From Melioribacter sp051488665 (GTDB lineage Bacteria > Bacteroidota > Ignavibacteria > Ignavibacteriales > Melioribacteraceae): a stretch of 42,878 bases of DNA. This document shows, piece after piece, positions 7,771 to 16,803 of the stretch. The translations under genes were made by a program, and so were the position numbers. The stretch lies in NCBI RefSeq assembly GCF_051488665.1, contig NZ_JBPSEG010000018.1, positions 1 to 42,878 on the forward strand. Direction: 5' to 3'. Position 1 is the stretch's first letter. The number at the start of each line of letters is the position of its first letter. Below the pieces are notes generated by a model. That model did no database searches and was not told the DNA's origin. It saw nothing but the letters and a program-made list of their open reading frames with translations.

Positions 7771-8978
7771 AACATAAATTTAAGACCGCACCCGCCGGGA
7801 ATCATAATGCGGTCGTATATTTTATCGTTTGCATAATCGTATATTCCGATGCCGGATATACCGTTATTTTCTTCGTCAAAAAATAATAAGTTTCCGTGAA
7901 CTAATAAATTCATGTAGGGAGGCCCGTAGAAAGTCCGTCGTATTTTCATGGAATAATTGTCTACAACAATCAACTCCGATTTTCTATTGCTTCCTTCGGA
8001 CTTAAATGTAAGAAAAAGATATTTTTCATCCGGGGTCCATTCGTTTCGAGACAATTCTCCTTCGTACTCCTTAATAAGAATTTCTTTGTTCTCTTCTAGA
8101 TTCTTCAGGTAGATAAAGCTTTTGCCGTTCTCATAAATATATCTGAAGTGGAACTTACCCTTCGGCGAAACCGAAACAGGCTTCAAAACAGAAGGTTTTG
8201 GAAATCCGTCTTTTGTCAAATCGAATTTACGTTCGGATAACTTAGAGTAGTTGCCTTCTTTGTCGAACGAATAGATCGATTGAACAAGTATTTGCGGACT
8301 CAGAGTGTCCGGTTTGGTAAAATTTACCTTGAATGTGTCTTCGTTTTCCCAATAGGAATAAATCTGCAAACCTCTTCCGAAATAAAACAGTTCATTTAAA
8401 TCGTCGTCCTGCGTTCGATAATGGTATAGCCGCGCGTCTCTTACGAACGGGAACTCTCCTCTTATTCCCCAGCTCAACGCCGTAATTATAAAGGCATAAT
8501 TCCTGTCTTCGGAATAACTGAGAGAGAGAACTTTTCTTCCCCAGCGGCTCCAGTAAGGAATCGATTTCTTTTTTACCAGATCGTATTTGTAGAGCGACTG
8601 CCTGCCGTAATAATCGCCGATAAACAACAATGTCCTATAATTATCTTTTACGAATTTATCTTTGTAATAAATCCGGTAGTCTTCGATTCCTGATTTCATG
8701 AACAATTCAAATCCCGCCATTCCCGCTTCGAATACGGACGGGTAATTCCCGGATGTCAACAGATATTCGCCCCCGGAACTTTTTACAATTTGATAACCGG
8801 TTAACAGCGACTTGTCAAGATTTGAAGCATATTGAACGAGTTTTAACGAGTCTTTCGACTTTTTCAACACAAGGGTATAACCGTCGCTGACTTCAATTTC
8901 TTTTTCAGGAGTACAAAGTATAATCAAAGTAAAAATTGCGACAAGCAGAAACAATATTTTGATTTTTTTCCCTTTCAA
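7767..8978 (-). CDS. Envelope protein with SPOR-like N-terminus and propeller-like repeats
   Basis: 403 residues, no assigned name. Residues 7-21 are a hydrophobic signal or anchor. The next region (about 47-100, with LLTSGNYPSVFEAGMAGFELF) resembles a SPOR fold, in which a short repeat binds bare peptidoglycan glycan. From about residue 115 on there are repeated beta blades with phrases such as LSYSEDRNYAFI, VSPKGKFHFRYI and WTPDEKYLFLTF, spaced like the blades of TolB/WD40-type propellers. It sits between xerD and msbA with overlaps or 3-base gaps, so it is translated with them. A cell-envelope sensing or scaffolding role is inference. Confidence 0.6.
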   Translation of the reverse strand: MKGKKIKILFLLVAIFTLIILCTPEKEIEVSDGYTLVLKKSKDSLKLVQYASNLDKSLLTGYQIVKSSGGEYLLTSGNYPSVFEAGMAGFELFMKSGIEDYRIYYKDKFVKDNYRTLLFIGDYYGRQSLYKYDLVKKKSIPYWSRWGRKVLSLSYSEDRNYAFIITALSWGIRGEFPFVRDARLYHYRTQDDDLNELFYFGRGLQIYSYWENEDTFKVNFTKPDTLSPQILVQSIYSFDKEGNYSKLSERKFDLTKDGFPKPSVLKPVSVSPKGKFHFRYIYENGKSFIYLKNLEENKEILIKEYEGELSRNEWTPDEKYLFLTFKSEGSNRKSELIVVDNYSMKIRRTFYGPPYMNLLVHGNLLFFDEENNGISGIGIYDYANDKIYDRIMIPGGCGLKFML

Positions 8979-8981
8979 CGT

Positions 8982-9872
8982 TTATCCGCGCGGATGATGG
9001 TCTCTGTGCATTTGTTTGACAAATTCTCTGTCGATATGAGTATAAATCTGAGTCGTTGAAATATCGGCGTGCCCGAGCATTTCCTGAACGGCTCTCAAAT
9101 CGGCGCCTCCCTCAATCAGATGCGTCGCAAACGAATGTCTGAAAGTATGCGGATGAATTTCTTTTTCGATACCCGCTTCTTTCGAATAACGTTCGAATAT
9201 TTTCCAAATCCACATTCTCGACAATTTTCCGCCGCGCCTGTTCAGGAAAACTATATTTTCCGACTTAACTTTATTCTTCAAAAAAGGTCTTCCTCTTTTA
9301 AGATATTCATTAACCCAGTAAACCGCGCTAATTCCCACCGGCACATATCTTTCCTTCGAGCCTTTGCCCAATACTCTTACCACTTCGTCTTCAAAAAGCA
9401 AGTCGGGAATTCTTAAATTTATCAGTTCCGAAACGCGCAATCCTGAAGAATAAAAAAGTTCCAATATGGCCCGGTCACGCAATCCGATTGGAGAAGACGA
9501 ATCGACGCAGTTCAAAATTAAATCGATTTCTTCGACCGAAAGAACCGAAGGGAGTTTTCTCGATTTCGGAACTCCGGATAGTTTTTCGGTTGGATTCGAC
9601 GTGACATAATTCATATTTTCAAGAAAATTCCAGAAACCTTTAATTGCCGACATATATCTTGCCGAAGTGGAGGAGTCGATGCCCGTCCGTCTGATTTCCT
9701 CAAAATACTCTGATATAATTTCAGAAGTAACTTCGTTCAGGTCGGCAACGAGTTTTCTATCCAGAAAATCGAAAAACTTCTTCAAATCGGATTGGTAACT
9801 GTTTACCGTATTTTCGGAAAGATTTTTTTCGTACAAAAGAAGCGTCAAATATTCTTTAAGAAAAGCTTCCAT
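8982..9872 (-). CDS. xerD: Site-specific tyrosine recombinase XerD-like
   Basis: 296 residues, full length. An N-terminal SAM-like core-binding domain (1-90) is followed by the catalytic domain. The active-site set lines up with E. coli XerD at a constant offset of two: Arg146, Lys170, His242, Arg245, His268 and nucleophile Tyr277. It resolves chromosome dimers at dif with a partner recombinase, activated by FtsK, which is also in this window. No second xer gene is present here. It could be XerC or XerA instead of XerD, because the two are hard to tell apart from one sequence. It is packed between the 7TM-HD gene (3-base gap) and the propeller protein. Confidence 0.93.
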   Translation of the reverse strand: MEAFLKEYLTLLLYEKNLSENTVNSYQSDLKKFFDFLDRKLVADLNEVTSEIISEYFEEIRRTGIDSSTSARYMSAIKGFWNFLENMNYVTSNPTEKLSGVPKSRKLPSVLSVEEIDLILNCVDSSSPIGLRDRAILELFYSSGLRVSELINLRIPDLLFEDEVVRVLGKGSKERYVPVGISAVYWVNEYLKRGRPFLKNKVKSENIVFLNRRGGKLSRMWIWKIFERYSKEAGIEKEIHPHTFRHSFATHLIEGGADLRAVQEMLGHADISTTQIYTHIDREFVKQMHRDHHPRG

Positions 9873-9875
9873 CGG

Positions 9876-12059
9876 CTATGCGTCTTTTTTGTTGTTTTCC
9901 ATTTCGTCCTGCTTCGGGTAACGTATTCTTTTATGATGCTGACCGATGAGAATATTCTTAAACGACTCTCTTATTTTTTTAATATCCCTGAAAGTTAATG
10001 TAGAATTATCCAGTTGACCGTCGGTTATTCGGTCGTCAATAATATTGTCGATTACATTTTCAATTTTCCGGGGAGTCGGTTCCGGCATTGCGCGCACAGT
10101 CGATTCGCATGCGTCGGCAATCATAACGAGCGCAGTTTCTTTCGTATTCGGTTTAGGACCTTTATAACGATACTCGTCGATTTTCACATTCGCTTCGCCG
10201 TATAATTCTTTGGCTTTTTCGTAAAAGTATTTTATTACCATCGTTCCGTGATGCATCGGTATGAAATCGATTATTTCCTGCGGCAGATTGTATTTCTTTG
10301 CCAGTTCCACTCCTTTAATAACGTGGTCGATAATTATTTTTACGCTTTCTTCCGGTTTCAATTTATCGTGAATATTTTCGGCGCCCGATTGATTTTCTAC
10401 AAACCCGGTCGGCTCCGCCAATTTACCGATGTCGTGATAATACGCTCCGACGCGCGCAAGTATCGGATTGGCTGAAATTTCTTCGGCAGCCGATTCTACC
10501 ATTGTTCCGATTACCATAGAATGGTTGAATGTGCCGGGAGCTTTTCTTGCAAGTTCCTTTAATAACGGATGATTAAAATCCGTCAGTTCCAACAGCGTCA
10601 GGTCGGTCGTAATGGCGAAGAACTTTTCGATGAAAATAATCAAACCATAAGTAAGCACAGGACTTATCAATGCGTTCGATGCGGCGTAGATCAAACTGAA
10701 TCCCATTTGATTCAGAGTGTCGAACCTTTCGAGTCCGAATGCTACAATGCTTAAAAAATAACCCACAAGAATAAAAACCAGGGAGCGGAAAATTTGGTTT
10801 CTGTTTTTGATATCCCGAACAGTATATGCGGCGAGAGCCCCCGCGACAATATTCATAACCGCAAATATATAATCGTTGCCTCTCAAACCCGCTACAATCA
10901 ATGCGGTAACAACCGTACCGTAAAAACCTACTCGCGAATCGAAAATAATCGTCAACAACATCGAAGATACAGCCACCGGAACAAGCAATTCGGCTTCGAC
11001 CGGAAGGTCGAGCTGATAAATTAAATAAGCAAAGAAACTCACAAAAAGGAATATTATCGAGATGAGAAGTATTCTAACGTTGTCGTTATAAATTTTCTTT
11101 CGGAACAGATAGATATACAAAATAAACGGAAGCAATATAACAGCGACGTGGAGGAATTTGCCGACGTTCTGAGTAATCTTCCCCAGATAAGTAATCTCTT
11201 CGCCTTTGGCAACTCGATAGGAATCGATTTTTTGTTTTATTTCGGGAGTAATCCGGTCGTGTTTGGCTACTATCCTCTCGTTTTCATTAACGATTCCGAC
11301 AACTCTGGGAACTTTATCCATCGCGTTTTGAATAGCCATTTGCGTGTCGTCGTAACTGAAAGTAATATTCGGCTTCAGAAAGTAGAGTATATATTCTGTT
11401 AAAGCCGAAACCAGTTCGTCGTTATTGCCCGCATTTGCTCTCAGATAACTTTCGATAAATTCACTTACCGAAGAAATATCGAAGAAAAATGTTTTTGGGT
11501 ACAGTCTTTCGTATTTCCCCTGACGAACAGTAATGCTGTCTCTTTTAATATCCTGGTAGGACTGATCGATTAATCCGCGTTGATAAATTCTCTTTACCAG
11601 TTCCTCGGATAAATTAAGCGCACTTCTAAACGAACGAATTTGCAGATTGCCGAACGAGCCCGGATTTCTTTTGAGCCTAGAGAATATTTCCGCAGAGGAA
11701 TTGCTTAACGGAATGTATTTGAAAAATTCTTCTCTGGACAATCTCTGTTGAAGAAGTTTATTGTATCTTCTAAGGGAATCGAGACCGGCTTCGGTAATAT
11801 TATCGTCTCTGATAAAAACCGGCAGCACTCTTGCGGCGGCGGCTTGTCTTTCTTTCCTGTATGTTTCGGCGTCTTTGAGGATTTCAAATGTTTTCGATGC
11901 TATCAGATCGTCTTGAATCCAGATCGAACCGACGTTTACTTCCGATTCGATTGCTTCGCCCGTGGGAAACATAAAGACAATAAGCAGCACAGTAACAAAA
12001 GCCGTTAATAGCTTTATCTTGAAATCGGTTCTGTAATTCTTGTTTTTAAAAAAACTCAT
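9876..12059 (-). CDS. pgpH: 7TM-HD (PgpH-type) cyclic di-AMP phosphodiesterase
   Basis: 727 residues. One N-terminal helix (17-33) is followed by a large extracytoplasmic 7TMR-HDED domain (about 37-300), seven membrane helices (about 302-480) and a cytoplasmic HD domain (about 495-700). The metal ligands are visible as His513 in FNHSM, HD at 542-543 in YYHDIGK and His603/604. Members of this family hydrolyse c-di-AMP to pApA, and the outer domain is thought to sense an unknown signal. The gene starts directly after the HAD gene with no spacing. The enzymatic activity is inferred from the family. Confidence 0.9.
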   Translation of the reverse strand: MSFFKNKNYRTDFKIKLLTAFVTVLLIVFMFPTGEAIESEVNVGSIWIQDDLIASKTFEILKDAETYRKERQAAAARVLPVFIRDDNITEAGLDSLRRYNKLLQQRLSREEFFKYIPLSNSSAEIFSRLKRNPGSFGNLQIRSFRSALNLSEELVKRIYQRGLIDQSYQDIKRDSITVRQGKYERLYPKTFFFDISSVSEFIESYLRANAGNNDELVSALTEYILYFLKPNITFSYDDTQMAIQNAMDKVPRVVGIVNENERIVAKHDRITPEIKQKIDSYRVAKGEEITYLGKITQNVGKFLHVAVILLPFILYIYLFRKKIYNDNVRILLISIIFLFVSFFAYLIYQLDLPVEAELLVPVAVSSMLLTIIFDSRVGFYGTVVTALIVAGLRGNDYIFAVMNIVAGALAAYTVRDIKNRNQIFRSLVFILVGYFLSIVAFGLERFDTLNQMGFSLIYAASNALISPVLTYGLIIFIEKFFAITTDLTLLELTDFNHPLLKELARKAPGTFNHSMVIGTMVESAAEEISANPILARVGAYYHDIGKLAEPTGFVENQSGAENIHDKLKPEESVKIIIDHVIKGVELAKKYNLPQEIIDFIPMHHGTMVIKYFYEKAKELYGEANVKIDEYRYKGPKPNTKETALVMIADACESTVRAMPEPTPRKIENVIDNIIDDRITDGQLDNSTLTFRDIKKIRESFKNILIGQHHKRIRYPKQDEMENNKKDA

Positions 12060-12905
12060 TTACGACCTGGCTTTTAAGAGCAAATGAAGAAACTCATTGA
12101 TACCGCCGTTATTGTTGTCGCCTTTGGTAATCATATCAGCCAATCTTTTTAACTCGGGCACAGCATTCGCCATGGCAATCTTTACGGCATTTGTTTCAAA
12201 AAGCGATATATCGTTGTACCAATCTCCGATTACGGCTGTTTCCTTAATGCTGATTTTTAATTTACGACAAAGTTTAATCAATCCTTTGCCTTTACTCGAC
12301 CCGATATTTCTGATTTCAAGATAGTAGATGCCGCCGTGGTCGTGCGATTTATAATAATTGCTTCTGACGCCGTAGACATACGGAAAACTCATTTTACGGG
12401 CAGCCTTCGAAATATTATCCCTGAAATCGCTCATCATGACAATTTCCAATACCTCCGACGTATATTCATTATAGTCGTCGACCTTTTTGAATATAGCGCC
12501 GTATTTCTCAAGCAGTTCCAAAGCCTGGGCGTTCCTTGTCGTATAATATACGGCATCGGCGCCGCAAAGAACGTGAATCAAAGAATACCTGGCAGCCAGC
12601 GAAAGAGCTCGTTTTACGTGCTTTTCCTTTATGTGCGATTCGTAAAGAACTTCATCGTTAACAGGATTAACAATATGAGTTCCGTCGAGCGCAATAACCG
12701 GAATTTTAATGCCGAGATTCAGTATATGCATCGCAACGGTTTTAGCCAAACGTCCCGTGGCAATTGTAAACATAACGCCTTTTTCTTCCAGTAATTTCAC
12801 AAGCTTAATCGTATCTTCGTTCAGTCTGTCATTACTGTCGACCGCCGTGCCGTCGAGATCGAATACAACCAATTTGATTTTTCTTAAAATTTCCGGATTA
12901 ATCAT
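12060..12905 (-). CDS. Cof-type HAD-superfamily hydrolase
   Basis: 281 residues. DLDGT at 16-20 gives nucleophile Asp16 and acid Asp18. The Lys of motif III lies in SSKGKGL at about 205, and GDWYND at 227-232 supplies the metal-binding Asp pair. The middle (about 85-195) is the C2-type cap of the Cof/YidA group, which removes phosphate from sugar phosphates, flavin mononucleotide or PLP; the substrate cannot be predicted. The stop is immediately followed by the 7TM-HD gene. Upstream is a 95-base spacer with a TAAATTTG hexamer-like promoter element, so this may begin a transcript. Confidence 0.85.
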   Translation of the reverse strand: MINPEILRKIKLVVFDLDGTAVDSNDRLNEDTIKLVKLLEEKGVMFTIATGRLAKTVAMHILNLGIKIPVIALDGTHIVNPVNDEVLYESHIKEKHVKRALSLAARYSLIHVLCGADAVYYTTRNAQALELLEKYGAIFKKVDDYNEYTSEVLEIVMMSDFRDNISKAARKMSFPYVYGVRSNYYKSHDHGGIYYLEIRNIGSSKGKGLIKLCRKLKISIKETAVIGDWYNDISLFETNAVKIAMANAVPELKRLADMITKGDNNNGGINEFLHLLLKARS

Positions 12906-13000
12906 AATTATTGGAACATTTGATGTTTATATATAGGAATTTGGAAGACATATATCAACAAATTTATTGAAATCAATGAGATTGAGATTTGGGAAACGGA
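12906..13000 (-). promoter_or_regulatory. Spacer with candidate -7 promoter element before the HAD gene
   Basis: TAAATTTG (minus strand, 12959-12966) matches the Bacteroidota -7 form TAnnTTTG and lies about 54 bases upstream of the HAD start. No TTG is found at the expected distance of about 20 bases, so only the -7 element fits. The spacer is otherwise A+T-rich and has no clear hairpin. Confidence 0.3.
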
Positions 13001-13360
13001 TTAATCTTTCTGAAGCTCTTGCAAAGCTTCGTCCACCGTATCATGGATATAAAGCACTCTGTCGAGCTGAGAGATCTGTATTAATGTTTTTACGTTCTTT
13101 GTGGGAGCGGCTAATCTAAGAATTCCGTCATTAGCCTGAAGTATTCGATATGCCAGAAGTATTGCGCTCAACCCCGAACTGTCGCAGTAATCGACTTCCG
13201 AAAGGTCAATAATAAGTTTATTGATGTCGCCCGTATGAAGTAAAATAGTAAACTCGCCTTTTACAAAACCGGCTATCGACGTGTCGAATTTTTTTTCGTT
13301 GAGCTTGAATATCGCTATGTCTTCAATTTTCTTTAATTCGTAATTTATATTTTCATTCAT
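13001..13360 (-). CDS. STAS-domain anti-sigma-factor antagonist
   Basis: 119 residues, one STAS domain of the SpoIIAA/RsbV type. The conserved loop is DYCDSSGLSAI; Ser61 is the expected site phosphorylated by a partner-switch kinase. No kinase or phosphatase partner is encoded in the window. It probably works in a signalling cascade that controls an anti-sigma factor or envelope function. It stands apart, with 95 bases after it and 64 before it. The sequence TAGATTTG at 13386-13393, about 26 bases before the start, fits a -7 promoter element. Confidence 0.88.
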   Translation of the reverse strand: MNENINYELKKIEDIAIFKLNEKKFDTSIAGFVKGEFTILLHTGDINKLIIDLSEVDYCDSSGLSAILLAYRILQANDGILRLAAPTKNVKTLIQISQLDRVLYIHDTVDEALQELQKD

Positions 13361-13385
13361 TCTAATTCTTCTCTTTTCTCATTTA

Positions 13386-13393
13386 CAAATCTA
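13386..13393 (-). promoter_or_regulatory. Candidate -7 promoter element of the STAS gene
   Basis: TAGATTTG on the minus strand equals the Bacteroidota -7 form TAnnTTTG, and the same octamer precedes rimP. The nearest upstream TTG is 24 bases away, longer than the usual 19-21, so the promoter is only half supported. The leader would be about 20 bases. Confidence 0.35.
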
Positions 13394-13424
13394 ATAATTC
13401 ATTTAATTATTAAAAAGCAATATC

Positions 13425-13949
13425 TTAAAACATGCTAAAAAAACTTATCAGACTTCTGTAGAATACAGCGGGTTCTTTTGCGCTCGAATGATAGTGAAAA
13501 TTGTAGAATTCCAGCAGTTCGCCGTTGTCCGACGCAAAACGGATTTTGCTTTTTACTGAGTTCGACGCTGCGGCAAAGAAAAGTTTTCCCGGACGGTTTA
13601 AATCGATTGCCAGGTCGCACTCTATATTATTCAATTTTTTGTTCAACGACTTGGAAGGCAAATTCAATCGCGTTATATCCTCATCATCGTACTCAATCTT
13701 AGTTACATTTCCCGGTATAGCTTCCGACAACTGTTTTTTAATAAATACAATTACTTTTTTCCCGTGCAAAGTAAAATACCTCACAACATCGAGAGCATCA
13801 TCGATCCCCGACCTATTCTCCGGCATTATAATAAAAACTCTCCGCGATTTAGTTACCAATCCGTTATAAGTCGTCTGATCATTTAATTTCTTCTTCAATC
13901 GCAATTTAAGGAGGTACCTGCCGATGTTATATTTAATTTTGTCCAGCAT
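13425..13949 (-). CDS. Conserved-looking hypothetical protein, possibly DUF6913-like
   Basis: 174 residues. The N-terminus is basic (KLRLKKKL), then a Rossmann-like pattern follows: strand RRVFIIMPE, helix DDALDVVRYFTLHGK, strand KVIVFI. The later ECDLAIDLNRPGKLFFAAASNSVKSKIRFA resembles the N-terminal half of family 9 glycosyltransferases (heptosyltransferases), but the C-terminal nucleotide-binding half is absent. Bacteroidota have a family of similar size and pattern (DUF6913); I recall this from the motif and cannot confirm it. It lies four bases after ligA and is probably co-transcribed with it. No signal peptide or membrane segment. Confidence 0.65.
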   Translation of the reverse strand: MLDKIKYNIGRYLLKLRLKKKLNDQTTYNGLVTKSRRVFIIMPENRSGIDDALDVVRYFTLHGKKVIVFIKKQLSEAIPGNVTKIEYDDEDITRLNLPSKSLNKKLNNIECDLAIDLNRPGKLFFAAASNSVKSKIRFASDNGELLEFYNFHYHSSAKEPAVFYRSLISFFSMF

Positions 13950-13953
13950 AATA

Positions 13954-15966
13954 TTATTTAATCATATTCAGAAATTCTTCTTCGCTGATAATTTTAACTC
14001 CTAGTTTGCGGGCTTTTTCGAGTTTGGAGCCCGCTTTTTCGCCGGCGACGAGATAATCTGTATTTTTGCTGATTGAGGACAGAACCTTGCCTCCGTTGGC
14101 GACGATCAATTCTTTTGCTTTATCCCGCGACATCGACGCAAGCGCGCCGGTAAGCACAAACGACTTGCCGCCGAGTTTATCGGATAGTTTTTTTTGTCCG
14201 TCCATTTTAAATTTAAGACCGGCTTTGCGCAACCTTTCGAGGATGTCCAGATTTTTCGGGTCGGAGAAAAATCGTATGATACTTTTGCTTATGCTGGGTC
14301 CTATATCCTGAATCGATTCGATTTCTTCTTCATTGGCTTTCATCAATTGATCGACAGAACCGAAATGTTCGGCTAGTTTCAAAGCGGCGCCCGCTCCGAC
14401 GTAACGAATACCGAGCGCAAAAAGAACTTTATCGAAGCTTCGATTTTTACTTTCTTCGATGGCGTTAAGCAAATTATCCACGCTCTTTTCGCCGAGCCGT
14501 TCGACTTTTATCAGTTCATCGCGTTTGTCTTTCAACGAATAGATATCCGCATAATCTTTCAGGTAACCGAGATCGACGAACAAATTTATGAGCGACTCGC
14601 CGAGCCCGTTAATATCCATTGCGCCTCGCGACGCAAAATGAGCAATTCTTCCTTTTATTTGAGCGGGACACGACGGATTTTCGCAATAGACAGCCACTTC
14701 GCCTTCGGGCTTGAAAAGTTTTGAACCGCATACCGGGCATTTATCGGGCAATTTAACTTCTACAGAATTTTCGGGACGTTGACTCAAATCCACGCTTACC
14801 ACTTTGGGAATTACATCGCCGCCTTTCTCAATTACTACCGTATCGCCTTCTCTAATATCTTTCCTTCTGATTTCATCGATATTATGAAGAGTTGCCCGGC
14901 TGATAGTAGAACCCGCGAGAAAGACCGGCTCCAATTCTGCCACGGGCGTAAGCGTTCCGGTTCTGCCGACCTGCCAAACAATTTTTTTCAATTTTGTTTT
15001 TTCCTGTCGGGCTTTAAATTTGAAAGCCACCGCCCATCTGGGCGATTTGGCAATACTGCCGAGTATTTGCTGCTGACGTATCGAATTAACTTTTATAACC
15101 GCTCCGTCGATTTCATAAGGCAGAGTAAAACGTTTCTCTTCCCATTCCCTGCAAAACCTGATTACATCGTCAATCGAACCGCACAATCTGTAATTGGCAT
15201 TTACGGGCAGTCCCATGGCTTCGAGCAATTTCAAGTTTTGATATTGCGACTCAAGGTTATCGTTCTGAGAATAGAGATAATAAACAAATATTTTGAGCGG
15301 TCTTTTTGCCACAGCCTTAGGGTCGAGCAATTTAATAGTGCCGGCAACGAGATTCCGCGGATTGGCAAATGCTTTTTCGCCGTTCAATTCTCGTTCTGCG
15401 TTAATCTTTTCAAAGTCGTTTAATTCCATATAAATTTCGCCGCGTACTTCCACGTCGTCCAGTTTGTATCCTTCTAATTCCGTTTTGACGGAAAGAGGGA
15501 GGGATTTTATGGTCTTTACGTTATTGGTAATTTCTTCTCCGGTGGAGCCGTCGCCCCGTGTAGCGGCTCGAACAAGAACCCCGTTTTCGTATATTATCGA
15601 AACGGATACTCCGTCAATTTTCAATTCGCATACGTATTCAACTTTTTCGTCTTCGGGAAGTCCTTCTTTAACTCTGCGATTGAAATCGTAGAGTTCTTCC
15701 TCGTTGTACGTATTCGAAAGAGAGAGCATCGGTATACGGTGAGCAACCGGTTTGAATTCGTTCGTAATATCCGAACCGACTCTTTGAGTCGGCGAATCCG
15801 GCGTTATATATTCGGGATAAGCTTTTTCAAGCTCTACGAGTTCTTTATATAGTTTGTCGTATTCGTAATCTGAAATGACAGGCTGAGCCAGCACGTAATA
15901 CCGGTAATCGTGCTCTCTTATTAAACGGCGCAGTTCTTCAATTCTTTTCTGAGGATTTGTTTTCAT
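13954..15966 (-). CDS. ligA: NAD-dependent DNA ligase
   Basis: 670 residues, standard length. It seals nicks in replication and repair using NAD. The Ia domain starts at residue 1 (YRYYVLAQPVISDYEYD binds NAD). The adenylated lysine is Lys116 in CELKIDG. The OB domain is followed by a four-Cys zinc finger (CPVCGSKLF, then CENPSCPAQ), helix-hairpin-helix repeats, and a C-terminal BRCT domain (about 592-670, with GKSFVLTG). The start at 15966 overlaps the rodZ end by 29 bases, and N-terminal alignment to E. coli LigA supports it. Essential housekeeping gene, no anomalies seen. Confidence 0.98.
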   Translation of the reverse strand: MKTNPQKRIEELRRLIREHDYRYYVLAQPVISDYEYDKLYKELVELEKAYPEYITPDSPTQRVGSDITNEFKPVAHRIPMLSLSNTYNEEELYDFNRRVKEGLPEDEKVEYVCELKIDGVSVSIIYENGVLVRAATRGDGSTGEEITNNVKTIKSLPLSVKTELEGYKLDDVEVRGEIYMELNDFEKINAERELNGEKAFANPRNLVAGTIKLLDPKAVAKRPLKIFVYYLYSQNDNLESQYQNLKLLEAMGLPVNANYRLCGSIDDVIRFCREWEEKRFTLPYEIDGAVIKVNSIRQQQILGSIAKSPRWAVAFKFKARQEKTKLKKIVWQVGRTGTLTPVAELEPVFLAGSTISRATLHNIDEIRRKDIREGDTVVIEKGGDVIPKVVSVDLSQRPENSVEVKLPDKCPVCGSKLFKPEGEVAVYCENPSCPAQIKGRIAHFASRGAMDINGLGESLINLFVDLGYLKDYADIYSLKDKRDELIKVERLGEKSVDNLLNAIEESKNRSFDKVLFALGIRYVGAGAALKLAEHFGSVDQLMKANEEEIESIQDIGPSISKSIIRFFSDPKNLDILERLRKAGLKFKMDGQKKLSDKLGGKSFVLTGALASMSRDKAKELIVANGGKVLSSISKNTDYLVAGEKAGSKLEKARKLGVKIISEEEFLNMIK

Positions 15967-16795
15967 TTTTCTCGTTGACGGGAATTAAATATGAACGTAT
16001 AGTGTCGGGCGAAATAAAATAATTTCTTACTTCGGCATATTCGCCAACAGGCTCAACGGGTTTGCCGTTGAATTTCATTTTCACATAAGCGGCGTTACCC
16101 ACAGCAACATAAAATTTTTCCGCTGCTTTGAAATTTAATTTTGTATTCGGCGAAACAATTTTCTGCAGCGTTTCGACCGTATCGCATACCACTTTAATCC
16201 AGACTGTGCCCGTTGTTTCCACATATAAATGAAGACTATCGTCTTCAGGAACTGCAACTTGTTCTTCTTTTTGCACAACGGAAGAATCGAGTTCGAATCG
16301 ATCGCTTTTCGATTCCATTACCGAAGTTTCCGGCTCGACTACCGAAAGTTCGGTTTTATTTTCGGAAAGGAACAGGAAGTAAATTAAAAAGATCGCGGCT
16401 ACAGCGCCTATTACTACATAAACATATTTCTTGTTAAACGGCTCAGGCGAAGAAGTTTTATATTCCGGAAAAAGTTCATCGGAACCGGGCAATTCTTTTT
16501 TTTCATCCGTAGCGGCTGTCGGCGGTTCCTCTTTAAGTTCTTCCAGTTTTCCTTTGCTTGCGGTGTGGTATTTTTTAACTACTTCTTCGGGATTTAATCC
16601 AATAAAATCGGCATACTCCCTGATAAACGCTTTGATGTAAATTTCAGGCAGTACGTCAAAATTGCCTTCTTCGAGTTGTTTAAGAAAGTTGATATCGATG
16701 CGGGTATGACTTGAGATTTGTTGCAGAGTAAAGCCTTTTTCTTCACGAAGGGATTTTAATTCTTCGGCAAATTTTTTCAAGGCTTCCTTAGCCAT
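15938..16795 (-). CDS. rodZ: RodZ-like helix-turn-helix membrane protein
   Basis: 285 residues. An N-terminal HTH of the Xre/HTH_25 type (about 5-75) is followed by an acidic linker, one membrane helix (about 124-143) and a periplasmic beta domain (about 188-270, DUF4115-like, with TGTVWIKVV). This order is that of RodZ, which links MreB filaments to the rod-shape wall machinery. MreB is not in the window. The gene overlaps ligA by 29 bases and lies 8 bases after rsmB. A different role for the HTH as a DNA binder cannot be excluded. Confidence 0.85.
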   Translation of the reverse strand: MAKEALKKFAEELKSLREEKGFTLQQISSHTRIDINFLKQLEEGNFDVLPEIYIKAFIREYADFIGLNPEEVVKKYHTASKGKLEELKEEPPTAATDEKKELPGSDELFPEYKTSSPEPFNKKYVYVVIGAVAAIFLIYFLFLSENKTELSVVEPETSVMESKSDRFELDSSVVQKEEQVAVPEDDSLHLYVETTGTVWIKVVCDTVETLQKIVSPNTKLNFKAAEKFYVAVGNAAYVKMKFNGKPVEPVGEYAEVRNYFISPDTIRSYLIPVNEKNENKSSEKN

Positions 16796-16803
16796 TGTAA
16801 TCC

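Noticed and set aside
14779..15423. Plus-strand open frame of 214 codons inside ligA
   Set aside because: Fully antisense to the conserved ligase core; no RBS or family features.
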